Positions 1 through 12,245 of a DNA stretch of 64,000 bases are shown here, one piece after another (the stretch's first letter is position 1; each line of letters opens with the position of its first letter). The notes beneath the pieces are model-generated. The model was not told the origin of the DNA and did no database searches. It saw nothing but the letters and a program-made list of their open reading frames with translations. Position numbers and translations under genes: made by a program. The stretch comes from Paraspadella gotoi (Eukaryota; Chaetognatha). Location: assembly GCA_051294375.1 (NCBI GenBank), contig CM119264.1:14221515-14285514 (forward strand). Direction: 5' to 3'.

Positions 1-993
1 GAAAGAAAACAACTCGAAACGAAGGAATGGAAAGGAAATTTAAAAGACTGAAAACGTCGGAAACCGAAAAAATGATTCAGAGTCGAAGTTTTTAGAGAGT
101 CTAACCACGCCCCCCTTCCCCTCGCCCCCCTTCCCCTCGCCCTCTTTCGAACCGCCGTAAATGTTTTTTATAAATGATCAGAGGCTGAGGAAAAGGAAAG
201 GAGATGTGAGAGAGGATTTCGGCATAGGGGTAAAGAGGGTTGGGGAGATTGGGGGGAAACAATTTAGAGGGAGTGCGGGAGGGAAGGAAAGGGCTGTGGT
301 TCGTTGTAGACTGTCTTGGAAAAAAAACCAAGACTTTAATAGTTGAGTAGTAGTTTTAAATTAGTACATTATCAATCAATCTTTTGTTCGGCTCGTCGAA
401 GATTTTCGAGAGGCGCGGATGTTTGTTTGCGGTAGAGTTTCACTGGATAAAATATAAAGCCCAAGGGTGCATTTCGGCATACGAACACATTGGGCGGCGC
501 GGGGTGGCGCAGTTTGGCGCGGTGTGGCATGGGTGTGGCGAGGTGGCCCCCTCATTCTCCGAACAATGGTCCATTTCCTCTTTCGTCGGCGGCGGCTCTG
601 GGAATTGATGGGGTAAACGGACAAGGCGACGCATGAGGCAGTTTGCGCGAGAGGCAGGTGATAATGTTCGATAATAACCTCGTCTCTGTGGACGCATATA
701 AATATGGAATAATTCCTAGTGCGCATATAAATAATATACAATCATAGCCCGTGCTCTCTTTATAAATATTAGAGAATTTTGTTCCGCTTATTATCAATGC
801 GAAATGTGTCTGTACTGTTTTTCAGTTGGTTTGCTTCTGTGATCCGTTATTGATTATCATTTGCAGGTGGCCTCTCCGAGAGAAATTTTTTCGCAATTTG
901 CGAATAAATTTCAGTGCATTTTTAAACTTTCATATAGGTCGTTAACTTTAAATCGGTCTATTCTGTACAGGGTTGTGGAGCTGGCCATTTTTT
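1..993. other. No gene seen; mixed-composition flank
   Basis: No frame here looks like a conserved protein. Two small features stand out. At about 108-145 a 17-bp C-rich unit (CCCTTCCCCTCGCCCCC type) occurs about twice. At about 494-547 a G-rich stretch repeats GGCGCGGTGTGGC-like words. The rest is ordinary intergenic-looking sequence that grades into AT-rich DNA. A short exon of an unrecognised gene cannot be excluded by eye. Confidence 0.6.
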
Positions 994-1155
994 TCTCCAG
1001 CTCCAGCTCCAACTCCAGCTCGGCCAAAAATTTTTTCAGCTCCAGCTCCAACTCCGGCTCCATCCTAAAATTTATTTTCCAGCTCCGACTCCAGCTCCAG
1101 CTCCACTAAAAATTTTGAGACAGCTCCAGCTCCCGCTCCGGCTCCCAGCTCCGAC
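994..1155 (+). repeat. Composite (AGCTCC)n minisatellite, locus 1
   Basis: Four blocks of degenerate AGCTCC hexamers (variants AACTCC, GGCTCC, GACTCC, CGCTCC) are separated by short A/T linkers such as AAAAATTTT. Blocks begin near 995, 1038, 1079 and 1120, giving a higher-order period of about 41 bp. A second array with the same layout and orientation lies at 5100-5286. The sense strand could encode serine-rich low-complexity peptide, but the linkers and lack of context argue against coding. Confidence 0.9.
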
Positions 1156-1635
1156 CCTTTAAAGTTTAATGATTAATGTTGCTTATATTTAAATTAGACC
1201 TAATTTTATTAATTTACTTATTTATAACTTATTTATTTGCTTATATTTAAATAAATAATAATTTAATTAATTCATGTATGAAATCATTTGATAATTCATT
1301 TATTAATAATAATTATGTCTTTTTTAATATTTTTCGTATGAGAACACGATTTGTTACTTAAATGTAGACAAGGAGTATAAGAGAGTATACGAGAGTAAGA
1401 GATAAACATTTACTCCCCACATAATTAATAGTTTTATTTACTTTATTTACTTTTATATAAAATAACATTTATCTAAAATTTTACTTTTACATTTTAAAAT
1501 ATTTTGATTATTTATCAGGATTTTACAATCTAGTTTAAGGCTCAGTATTTCATGAGTTATGCTGCATTGAATTCTGTGTCATGTGATCACCTTTTAAGGT
1601 GATCATGAAAAGTAGGATACTTATGCACGCTTAAG
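1156..1635. other. AT-rich intergenic DNA with a short hairpin
   Basis: Very AT-rich sequence without plausible coding. At 1584-1605 there is a hairpin with 10-bp arms (TGATCACCTT and AAGGTGATCA) and a TT loop. The word CATGTGATCAC at 1580-1590 recurs at 2396-2406. Confidence 0.6.
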
Positions 1636-1995
1636 GTCTTTACCTTAACTTACCTTACCAACTGACCCACCGACCCGACATAAAAGGCGGCTACAGTTAG
1701 AGGAAGGGTAAGGTCTCACTCCCAATGCCAAGGAACCAAGGACAAACTTTAGCCCGCCTTGTCTTAAGGCAAGAAGAGGGCAGCCGGCAGACATATCAGG
1801 TCAGATGAAGTACCCCAAGGCATTTTTCCAAAGAGGATCTTTGCCCGACCCTAATATGACGAGGTCCATAAAGTCTGGGAACTCAAGAATCCAAATGACC
1901 TATGACATGCCAATGACCCAGTCACATCGTCACTGCTTTCCTTTGTCCAGAAGCGGGGGGCCAGCTCTTTCTTCTCTTATTTTTTTACTAACTCT
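1636..1995. other. Compositional island, possible mobile-element remnant
   Basis: About 360 bp of balanced, non-repetitive sequence sits abruptly in AT-rich DNA. It contains a 68-codon open frame at 1805-2011 on the plus strand, which shows no recognisable motif. The sharp composition change suggests an inserted fragment such as a decayed transposable element or retroposed sequence. I could not identify terminal repeats, target-site duplications or a reverse transcriptase or transposase motif, so the family is unknown. Confidence 0.3.
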
Positions 1996-3540
1996 CCTCT
2001 CTTTAATGTAGTTTATTGTTACTTTTACAATTTATTATTTAAAATGATAATGTTTGCAAACTTAAATTGTTAATATATATTAACTTATCTCAACAATCTT
2101 TCTTTCAATATCCCTCACTTTTTAGTCTTTAAACCTCCCACTGTCTTTTTCTTATTTTTTTTTTGGAAACCTCGATCTCTCTCCCTCTTTCACGTTTCAC
2201 ACACCGCAAACCTTTTTACTTTGTCAAAAAATTTTCACAAATGATTTATTTAATTTTTTGCGCTAATGAAGACTACATCTAAAGTTTAAAAACTTTCCTT
2301 TTTCTCCTTTTTAAAATAAAATTGTTGCATAAACAAAACAAGATCGGTCCATCCAATGTTTTGCGCCGCAGTGACTTTCTTTTCATGTGTATTTTCATGT
2401 GATCACATGATTTAGAAAATTATTTAAAAAAAAGTTTTAATGGTTGATCACTACTGTGCAAAGTTTTCATTACAAACAACCAGACATTACAAGAAATATA
2501 CTGAGTTCGGGGTTCCAGCCTACACTATATGACAGTATGTGTCAACTGACTACACAAGTATGAAACAACATGCACAAGAAGCATTTAGTAATGACTTGCC
2601 AGTCTGCAGTATTACCCTAAAATAACTTTCTTAGCCTGTGTATTTATGGCATGCAATATATTTATAAGTATTGTCTTTATAAAATAAGAAATTTTCAAAA
2701 TAAATTTTCTTTTAATTTTTTATTAATGTTTCAGAGTTTTTTGTAAAAAATTAGACCAAAAATAATAAACGTTATCATAAATTTTTTTTGTATTCAGTGT
2801 CAAAACTTTTTAACTCTCTGAAGTAGTAACTAGTAACTACAGTGTGTCCCAATGGTACTGTCGGTTAACTTTTACATATTGTGCGGAACTTTGTTATTCA
2901 ATTTTATTTCTGAGATTAACAATGTCAAAGATAAGTTCTTACCATTATATATACTATATTTCGAATTAAAATTTTTATGAAATTTTCTTTGAAGAACATT
3001 CAATTTAAATGAGTAATCATTTCTCACTTTTTTAATTTTTTAGCTAACTTTTTTTACTTTAAATAAATTTTATTAAAAAAAATTATGTAAAAAATATTTT
3101 GAATAGATATAAATTATTTAAATTTTAATTTGTATAAAATAAGTTGCATTAATAAAAAGAAATAAACAAATATTAAAAACAATATAAAAATTTATCAAAA
3201 TATTCTAATTAATTTGATAAATTTTTTTATTTGAAGTTGTGAACGATTGAATCATAAAGCAGAACAAAATGATTGCTATTTATTCAATAAATTATTAATA
3301 AATCATTAAAAAAGTAATATGAACAAGGTAAGTAAATAATTTTAAAAATTAATGATTATTGCATTAAAAGCTCTGGAGCTAAAAATTATAAAGTTGTTTT
3401 TTACTGTCCTGCATCTAAAGAAAGATTTAAAACATTATTTAATCAATATATAAAAAATATTTTTGATAAATAATAAAAAATATATAAAATTTGGGGTATT
3501 CCTATAAAATGGTCCATAATAAGCCAATGGATTTGCTCAC
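1996..3540. other. AT-rich intergenic DNA, no gene seen
   Basis: Long runs of A and T with frequent stops in all frames. A perfect 14-bp palindrome CATGTGATCACATG lies at 2396-2409. Nothing coding or RNA-like was recognised. Confidence 0.65.
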
Positions 3541-3782
3541 GCACTTTTGGCATACAGCTGGTTGCCTGTGATACCCATTGGGATGGGGCATTCTCAGCTG
3601 TTGCTTTGGGGGCTTCCGACCCTCAGTGACGCCTCCAGGTCACTGGTGCGGTTACCCAAGGACGGTCTCGCTTTGCCAACGCAGAGGGAAGTCGTTAGTA
3701 CTGGTGATTGGAACTCTACGCCTGGGATGGCTGAACGATGATGGACGTGAGGCGATGGAATATACCGCCACAATACAACATA
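3541..3782. other. Compositional island, unclassified
   Basis: About 240 bp of GC-balanced sequence with abrupt edges inside AT-rich DNA. It is open on the plus strand (3547-3741 and 3578-3790) and on the minus strand (3594-3842), and none of these translations carries a motif I recognise. Simultaneous openness on both strands over so short a stretch is not evidence of coding. A fragment of a transposable element is the most likely origin, by composition only. Confidence 0.3.
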
Positions 3783-5099
3783 TTTTATAAAAGTTTTTTT
3801 TAAAATTTTTTCTGACAAATCCGAAATTTTTAAAAAAATCAATTTTAAATTTTATGAAATTTATAAGGATATTACTATAAAAGAAAATACAATTTGATAT
3901 ACTGTTATGCTAAAGATTTTTTTAAAAAATGCATGATTTTTTAAATTACATAAAAAAAAGCAACAAAAATATTGTTAAACATCGCTTAATCTTTTCATCA
4001 CTCCACACTACTATACATGATCCAAAAACATTAAGTTTCACTGTGACACTATAAAATAATCAGTTTCTAGCAGCATATAAAATGACGTAATGACATTAAC
4101 GATGTCCGTGACCTTATAAAATATTTCAAAGACATACAGCACAGAGAATGACGGTATAATGATATTGACACTATAAATTAATAAAAATTATCGCAATAAT
4201 GATGACCGTGACCCATAAAAAATGTTATTGCTATGCTATACTATAATGATATATAGCACAAAAAAGAGTTATTGACTTGATGTTGACCGTGATTGCAACA
4301 AAAATAAACCAAACCAAACATAATAAGTACTGAAAAAGACATACTAACATACTAACATAAAATGACATATGAATCTAAAGGACAAATGATTAAAAAATGA
4401 TAAGTATGACTTTGGTAAATTGACTAAACGTAAAAAAGACGTAAAAACCAATCACCAATGACCAATAACCATGACATAAATTTGACGTAAAGTTTAATAA
4501 ACTGAAAGTGTCTTGAATTTAAAGTAAACTAAAAGTGAAGCGAATATATTATAAATAAACTAAAAGGTGTAATAAATAAGTGGCATAAATAAGTAATATA
4601 ATTTAGATAAATAACCTAAAATTATGCACTTGTCTTTAAAATACGTTAATGTTAAATGTATAGGTTAGAGTTATAAGGTGTAAGGTTAGGATTAGTGCCT
4701 AAGTTATATAATAAATAATAATAAACGAAAGTAATAACAATTTTGAAAATAATGTTATGTTACACTTAAAGACTTTTCTTATTTAAGTTTACGAATTTGT
4801 TAACTAAGCTTATATTTGTCACCAAATTTAAATCTACATTATTATTTTACGTATACTTATTTAATATAATTGTAAATGTGTCACTATGAAGCAATTAAAA
4901 GGCTTAATTTTAAAGGAAAAAATATTTTTACCAAGTCACGGCTTAACATTTAGATTATGCAAATTATAATTTGGATTTGATTTCAAAATCTATAACTGAA
5001 CAACAAGAGACAACGTTTTAATAATAAGCTTTTTTTCTTCTGAAAAAATTAAAATATTATTTTTCATTTTTATAAATTTTATTATTTCCAAAAATTTTC
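3783..5099. other. AT-rich intergenic DNA with TGAC-rich stretch
   Basis: No gene seen. Between 4021 and 4500 the tetramer TGAC occurs 16 times on the plus strand, while I see no GTCA there. Several copies sit in longer shared words such as TGACGTAA, GATGACCGTGACC and GATGTTGACCGTGA. This looks like a degraded tandem repeat rather than a set of conserved binding sites. Confidence 0.6.
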
Positions 5100-5286
5100 T
5101 TGGAGCTGGAGTTGGACCTTTTTTTTGCCCGCTCCGACTCCAGCTCCAGCTCCGGCCAAGATAAAATCTCAGCTCCAGCTCCAGCTCCCGCCTCCGGTAA
5201 GAAAATAAATTCAGCTCCAGCTCCAGCTCCAGCTCCGGCCAAATATGCCAGCTCCGGCAGCTCCGACTCCAGCTCCAGCTCCACAT
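5100..5286 (+). repeat. Composite (AGCTCC)n minisatellite, locus 2
   Basis: Blocks of CAGCTC hexamers separated by AT-rich linkers (such as AAGATAAAATCT and AAGAAAATAAATT), with a block period of roughly 37-43 bp. It has the same unit, linker style and orientation as 994-1155. The left edge (5102-5117) carries a short stretch in the opposite orientation (GGAGCTGGAGTTGGAC). Confidence 0.9.
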
Positions 5287-5439
5287 CCTGATTCTGTACA
5301 AACAAAAAAGTATTAAATCAAACAATTATTTTACTGTAAAAATGGCTGCCCCAAAGATTTTTTCATCTTTATTTTCTTCGTTTTAATGTGTCAACGCCAG
5401 TATCGTCATCGAGCGGAGAGAGATCACCTTTTAAACACA

Positions 5440-5513
5440 CACACTCTCTCTCTCACTCTCTCACTCTCTCCACTCTCTCACTCTCCTCACTCTCTCACTC
5501 TCTCTTCTTACTT
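5440..5513 (+). repeat. (CACTCTCT)n simple repeat
   Basis: CT-rich tract with CACTCTCT repeated about eight times, with small length variation. Confidence 0.85.
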
Positions 5514-5995
5514 CGGTCAAACTCATTAACGATGTTTGATTAGAGCTTAGATGATTATTTCTTTGGTTGATTTCTCTAAATTCTTTTCAATGTTCAAATT
5601 ATTTAAATATATGATCTCATTCTGGTTTTAAATATTTCTATTTATTTTATATTTATATTTATATATTTCCATTTTATTACGTGTCAGCTAAAATTAGATT
5701 TGATAGGTACATTCAAAAATAATGTACGTACTTTCTCTTCGGACGGAGATTTGTTTTTATTTGATTAATATCCGTGTAAAAGCTGAACTCCAAAGTGAAG
5801 CCAAGAATCTTGGCAAGATTCAGAAAACTGAATCGAATAATACTTCGATGCAATGGCTTTTGTTTATGAATCGTGTTCAATAAAAATCTCCAGATCGTCG
5901 TTGGCCTCTGGCTAGATTTGCTTGCGAGATTTGCTTCGCTTGTATTCACGCTTTTTTTTAACTCATTGGTAGAAAGGAGGTGAGTTTTCAAAGCA
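5514..5995. other. Intergenic, no gene seen
   Basis: AT-rich sequence followed by mixed sequence. The minus-strand open frame covering 5713-6123 owes its length to the adjacent (GA)n tract and encodes serine-leucine repeats, so I do not call it. Confidence 0.55.
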
Positions 5996-6004
5996 GAGAG
6001 AGCA

Positions 6005-6092
<88 letters not shown>
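5996..6092 (+). repeat. (GA)n microsatellite
   Basis: Nearly pure GA dinucleotide tract with a few AA interruptions at its left end. Confidence 0.95.
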
Positions 6093-6096
<4 letters not shown>

Positions 6097-7194
6097 ACTA
6101 AAAAGTCTACGCAAGAAAAACAAAAAGGTAAGAAATAAAAAATGAAAAAGTGAAAAGGTGAACTGGCGAAGCAGACGAAAAGATTTTGATAAAAATATGT
6201 CGACTCAAAAAATTTCGAGGACAGAGAAGAAGAAGAAAAATAAGAGAGGGAGTTAGAAGCGAGAGACATGATAAAAGAATCTAGTCGGCCTTTCCAGAAT
6301 GCCAAAAGGAAAGATAAGTTTAATATTATCTCGAGTCTATCGTTGTAAGAAGAATTAATGTCCTTTATAGTAAGAGGAATTATTGTCATTACCTTTTGGT
6401 ATAACGATGATGTCGAGAGATATACGTAAAATAAGGCGAACTGTACATAGATGATGAGAAATAACTTCAATTCATTTCCATCTCGACACTAAAACACAAG
6501 AACGTCTCAGACTTTATCTTTCACAACTCCATTTTCGAGGTAAAGAATCTCACAAACTCGCATCGAGAATCCGGTGAACTCTCTCGCTCGTAAAGGGCGG
6601 ATCCCGTGAACTCTCAGAGTGAAGCCGTGACGTCAGCGAAGGGAAAAAATATTCACAATAAAAGACTCGAAACGGTGAATCGGAATTCCCGTGATTGGCA
6701 CATTCGCTCGACGGGAAGAAGGCAGGAAAGAGGGCAAGCGAGTCCGAATCGGGGTTATCCGCCCAATCTGGCAGAGGGCAGAGGAGAAAATGAAGAGGAG
6801 AGAGCCGATAAGGAGGCCGGCAACTGACTTAAAAAACCGGGAAACTGACAAAATAAAAAGGTGGCAACTGACGTACGTGGATCCGGCGACTGAGAGAAAA
6901 GACCATCGCTTTAAAAAAACACAAGCCGACTGATAAATGAAATGGAATAAATAGCTGGTACTTAAAAAAAACTTAACCCTTTGAGTGTTAATAGTTTGTC
7001 ATTATTTTCAGTCATAGTCTGAATTAGAAGGCATAAGTGAAATTAGGTTCCGCTTCGAGGTATATAGCGAAGGGGAATTGATGGAGGAAAGGCCGACGAA
7101 TACGCAGGTCAAGAATCTTTTTCCCTTCGAGCGGAAAATCAGTGAATTAGAGGAAGAGAAGAAGGAAGAGAGAAAGAAAGAGAAAAAGATATCA
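6093..7194. other. Purine-biased intergenic DNA, no gene seen
   Basis: GA-biased sequence with short open frames on both strands (for example 6606-6827 plus and 6633-6851 minus), none with a recognisable motif. It ends where the large inverted duplication begins at about 7195. Confidence 0.5.
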
Positions 7195-7678
7195 CGAGGG
7201 CCGAAAGGAAAAAAGGATCAGGGTGAGGTCAAACAACTTACTCCAGTCCCGTTCCCGTCAAGTTATAGAAAATAGAACAGGCGGTTTTAACAGCGAGAAT
7301 GAGAATGAAAAGATTCTGGATCTATTAGAGTAAAGGCGAGTACGTTTACTTATATTAGCAACAACAACAACAAAACAAAATCGGGAACTGGAGATAACTG
7401 TAAAAAAATTAAGAAGGCGGATTCTAAAAAATTGTCAGTTTTGAATTTGAAAACGTTAAAAACTTCGCTTTTTCGCTTTTCAGATTTTTATTTCATTTTT
7501 ATATTTGTTTTTTTCGATTTGAATTTTTGGCGGCAAAAGCTTCGTTCATGACGCGATGAGTCGCAGAAGGAAACAAAAGGAAAACAATGAAGGAAGAGCA
7601 GATAAAAGGAAGGAAATAGGAGAATTTAAGGTAAATATGAAAAGAGAGATAATAATAAAGAAAGAAAGGAGAGAGAGC

Positions 7679-7689
<11 letters not shown>

Positions 7690-7759
<70 letters not shown>
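7690..7759 (+). repeat. (GA)n microsatellite in arm 1
   Basis: Pure GA tract of about 70 bp. The matching place in arm 2 (about 25045-25200) is a longer, irregular CT-rich tract. Confidence 0.93.
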
Positions 7760-7763
<4 letters not shown>

Positions 7764-8610
7764 TGCAAAAACCTGGTCCATCTATCCGAAATCTGGTCGC
7801 AAACTCAAACCTAAAGGAGAAACAAAAGCAGAGAAATCAAAGCGGAATCGCAAAGAGGAGATGGAAGAAGAAAAGTGGGGGTTAAGAAGAAGAAAGATTG
7901 GAGTGTTTGAGTTGAGATAGGTAACGGGGAGTAAATAGAGAGGTCGGCGGGAAACAAGGGATGAAGAAAAGGGCAAGAAAGAAAGAATGTTGATGAAGAT
8001 ATTCGTGTGTTAAAGAGAAAAAGATTTGAAACGAGTGTGAAGGTGTTTTCTCCTTACACGCCGCCGCGGAGTCGCGCGTTCTAAGACGTTGGCCCGTTCC
8101 TTGTAGAGTGAGAAGGATCTTTTTCGGACATGAATCCTTGAATCTTTGCTCAATATCGAGTCGAATTCTGATGAATATTAAGTTATTAAAAGTCCCTTGA
8201 AAGTCTAATCAGAACGGATACACGATTTTAATTGAGTCCAACGTAAAACTAAAAACGTTGTTTCTCTCTTTGTGTAAAATTTTGAGGTGACCGAACAAAG
8301 ATATCGACGCGACAGGTCAAATAACGACTCAGAAGAGACCAAAAACGGAACGAGAGCGAGAGAGAGAAAAAGAGGTTAAAATGTAGAGGCGTGGCATAAA
8401 TATTTCACAACGGGGAAAACAGTCCAAATGAGTTTTGAGAATTGGCATCAAGAATTGGAAATTAAAAAAAAATCGGAAAAAAATCAATGAGATTAGATAA
8501 GAGTCATTCCTCACCGAATGTGCGGCGGGAAAGGTAGGGAGAGGGGAGATTCAATTTCCCTTTTAGGATGAAAAAATCGGGAGGGAAGGTCGTAGACGAG
8601 AAGGACGTCG

Positions 8611-8662
8611 ACGGTGGCGGGGGCGGCGGGCGGGGCGGCGGGCCCGGCGGGTCTCGATCGTA
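8611..8662 (+). repeat. GGC-rich trinucleotide tract
   Basis: Degenerate GGC/GGGC tract. The arm 2 counterpart near 24244-24275 is a cleaner (GCC)n run of different length, so this is a length-variable repeat. Confidence 0.8.
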
Positions 8663-8769
8663 AAAAATAATTCCTTTCTCTTGATTTTATTTAAAAAAGA
8701 AAAAAAAAATAATCCCATAAAAGGTGCGGTAATAATCGATTTGGGACACCGGAGAGGGACGGCAACAAA

Positions 8770-8799
8770 GATTGAGAGGTGAGAGAGAGAGAGGAAGAG

Positions 8800-8840
<41 letters not shown>

Positions 8841-9300
8841 AGAGGGTGGTAAAAGGTAAAAAAAAAACATGGATTGAGATTGAGAGGGAGAGAGAGCAAA
8901 GGAAGGAGAGGAGTAGAGAGGAGAGAAGAGAGAGAGGAGAGAGAGAGGAGAGAGAGAGAGAGAGAGAATGGAAAGGGTGTCAAAAGAAAGAAAACATGGG
9001 ATATGAGTTGGAGGGGAACGCATGAAGAAAAGAAGAGTCGAAGAGAGAGAGAGAGGAGAGAAAAAGAAATGAAAATCAAAAAACTGCTTGGAGGCATTAA
9101 GATGAAAGAAAGAGTTGAGGAAGAAGGTCAACGGTAGGGAAAAGAAAAAAAAAAGAAAGAAAAAGGAAAGAAATAAAAAAAAATAAAGAGAAACAGAAAA
9201 GAAAAGAAAAAGAAAAGAAAGAGAACAGAAAAGAAAAGGAAAAAGAAATAAAAAGAGAGTAGAAAAAAAAAGAGAAAAAAAGCGGAGAAGCGATAAAAGT
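8770..9300 (+). repeat. Purine-rich tract with two copies of a 40-50 bp motif
   Basis: The tract is almost all A and G. Two copies of a short motif (GGTGTCAAAAGAAAGAAAAC type, around 8845-8885 and 8968-9000) alternate with (GA)n. Arm 2 has three copies of the same motif at 23755, 23870 and 24010, so copy number differs between arms. Long minus-strand open frames here are serine-leucine or phenylalanine-rich products of the repeat. Confidence 0.75.
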
Positions 9301-9364
9301 GAATTACAAAGCCGAGCGGAAGGCCGAAAGCAAAGACGAAGAAATTAAGAAACACGGAGGCGGC

Positions 9365-9384
9365 GGGGGGGGGGGGGGGGGGGG
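9365..9384 (+). repeat. Poly-G run
   Basis: Run of 20 G. The matching position in arm 2 (about 23458-23463) has only about five C. Confidence 0.9.
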
Positions 9385-10250
9385 AGAAGGCGGGCGGACG
9401 GACGCGGAAGTCGGAAGTTTTGACGCACTGACGCAACGAGGTGGCGGAAAAAAAAATAGAGAAAAAGTTTGCGATATTGAAAAATAAATGTTACAATTAA
9501 AAGAGAACATTAGAGTATGAACCGGAATTTGAAGGAACATATCGAGGATACAATTTTGTTGGTGCCATTTCGATTTTATTTTAAACAAAGATTTCGATAG
9601 AAACTATTTTTGTTCCTCAATTGTTTTTCGCTTTGTTTGAAACAATAACAAAAAAAAAAAAAAAAAAAAAAAAACAGACAAAAACCCCGAGGCCCATGCG
9701 CTGAGTCTTCGAATCGGCGTTAGACTCCTAACAAATGTCGCGCGACTTGGAAATTGGCGACGGAAGACCTTCGGAAGAGCAATTCGGTGGAGGAGAAATC
9801 TCGTCTCTGAAGGCGAGGGGGGGACTCGGGGGGGGGGGGCTATGGTGAAGAAGGAGAGGGGGATGTCTCATCGAGCAAAACAAAAACTCGAGTGTGGTCG
9901 AGGGATGAAGAGGAAAAATAACTTAGGTGGGCGGAGTTCAGAATAAGAATAAAAGACTTGTGTATGTCTGAATTCTGTTTTTCTTCGTTTGATCTGGTTG
10001 AGTTTGAATTGTTTAGAAATGAACCGAAAAAAAAAAGGTGAATACAAAATAAACTATTGTAATATATTGTTAATGGAGATCTGAACTAGATTATTATTTC
10101 ATATCCTTTTTATTATTTATTATTCCTCTTAATTCTTGTATTTTTAATTTTCTATATTTCTCTGTTCGATTGCAGGTTTGTTTTCACTCTTTATCTCACA
10201 GTTTACCTGCCAACGGATCAATCTATCAGTGTGTTTACTCTCTCTTTCTC

Positions 10251-10438
10251 NNNNNNNNNNNNNNNNNNNNNNNNNNNNNNNNNNNNNNNNNNNNNNNNNN
10301 NNNNNNNNNNNNNNNNNNNNNNNNNNNNNNNNNNNNNNNNNNNNNNNNNNNNNNNNNNNNNNNNNNNNNNNNNNNNNNNNNNNNNNNNNNNNNNNNNNNN
10401 NNNNNNNNNNNNNNNNNNNNNNNNNNNNNNNNNNNNNN
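10251..10438. other. Assembly gap, 188 N
   Basis: Flanked by CT-rich sequence on both sides. In arm 2 the same place is (GA)n sequence at about 22520-22615, so the gap is a microsatellite. Confidence 0.95.
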
Positions 10439-11017
10439 CTCTCTCTCTCTCTCCTTCTATCACTCGATTTAGTTCCAAGATTTGTTTTCAATCGGAGAAA
10501 AGGTTCCATTAAAGGAAGTTTACTCGACGCGCGTTTCCCTTTTGTTTTTCTTCAAAAAAGTTAGAAAATGTTCTTCTTTCCCCTGAAAAAAAAATATTCT
10601 CTCATGTTTCAATAGTGGCAATGTTTATAGCATGTTTATACTATAAAATTATTTTTAACTTCTATTTGCCCGATTCCACCGTAAAAGTGGCAATCCCTAC
10701 TAAATGCTTTCTTTTTTAAAAGTAACATCGCAAGCCAGTATTAATGACAAGGGCCACAAGCATTACAGACGTAATGTAAATTTCTCTCAATGAGCTACTT
10801 ACGCCGATAATAACGAGAAATAACCAAGTTGAATCTGTTAAAATCTGCTCGAGGCCAAGTTAAAGGCCCTTGTGCCAAGAGAGAGCGACGAGGACGAAAT
10901 GGCTAAAGTCGGTCAGACAAATCAGAACATTGTCGGCCAGACAAATTCTCCTGTGAAACGAACCGCGATTCTGAATTCGTGACGACGTTCAACGTGAAAC
11001 CATTTCGATACGGAGAG

Positions 11018-11418
11018 NNNNNNNNNNNNNNNNNNNNNNNNNNNNNNNNNNNNNNNNNNNNNNNNNNNNNNNNNNNNNNNNNNNNNNNNNNNNNNNNNNN
11101 NNNNNNNNNNNNNNNNNNNNNNNNNNNNNNNNNNNNNNNNNNNNNNNNNNNNNNNNNNNNNNNNNNNNNNNNNNNNNNNNNNNNNNNNNNNNNNNNNNNN
11201 NNNNNNNNNNNNNNNNNNNNNNNNNNNNNNNNNNNNNNNNNNNNNNNNNNNNNNNNNNNNNNNNNNNNNNNNNNNNNNNNNNNNNNNNNNNNNNNNNNNN
11301 NNNNNNNNNNNNNNNNNNNNNNNNNNNNNNNNNNNNNNNNNNNNNNNNNNNNNNNNNNNNNNNNNNNNNNNNNNNNNNNNNNNNNNNNNNNNNNNNNNNN
11401 NNNNNNNNNNNNNNNNNN
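11018..11418. other. Assembly gap, 401 N
   Basis: Arm 2 bridges it with about 700 bp (roughly 21265-21966) containing CT tracts and two copies of a 50-bp direct repeat. Confidence 0.9.
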
Positions 11419-12094
11419 GACGACGACGATTTTGAAGACGACAGGGCTACGAACTATGAAACGAGCTACGAAAGAATTAAAGAAGAAGACGCATAAAATG
11501 ACAATGACGAGGAATAAAACGACATTCACTTTCCTTCTTTTGGGTATTTAAAAAAAAAAAAAAAAACTCCTGTTGATCTTTTTCTAATGCCTATTCAACG
11601 AATTCGAAACGTTTCTATCTGTACATTGCGGCGCACTTGTTAGCTTTAAATATCCCAACTATTTCTTTTTAAATTTTTGATAAAAAGTGATTTTTGGAGG
11701 TTAAGTTAATGTACTTCTTTTTCTGACTGATGATAAAAGATTGTTTTTCTATATAATTTCTTTACTTATTTTAATTCTATTTAGGTCAAAAAGATATTCT
11801 ATGCTGAATCAGCGAATTTCATATTATAAATATTTTATAATAGGGAAAAGTTATTGACTCTTGTTGACTAAAAAATAAAAAACTAATTTCTTTTTTTGGG
11901 ACCAATTAATTTTGACGTCCTATAACTTTTGCTCGATTTTATTGGGATTGCGACCAATTGCTTCATCTTTCAATAAGCTTTGTTTTGTGCTTCTATGTCT
12001 TTGTAGAATTCAGTCATCCAATACGGTTTTTTCGATGTAAAAAGTATAAGTGGTTACTTTTTTTTGCGTCGCAGTGTAGTTTGCAGTGTAGTTT

Positions 12095-12245
12095 NNNNNN
12101 NNNNNNNNNNNNNNNNNNNNNNNNNNNNNNNNNNNNNNNNNNNNNNNNNNNNNNNNNNNNNNNNNNNNNNNNNNNNNNNNNNNNNNNNNNNNNNNNNNNN
12201 NNNNNNNNNNNNNNNNNNNNNNNNNNNNNNNNNNNNNNNNNNNNN
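12095..12245. other. Assembly gap, 151 N
   Basis: Arm 2 bridges it with only about 60 bp of AT-rich sequence near 20475-20535, so the scaffolder's size estimate looks too large. Confidence 0.9.

Noticed and set aside
4655-4705. TTAGG telomere-like words
   Set aside because: Only scattered GGTTAGG-like words occur, with no tandem (TTAGG)n run.
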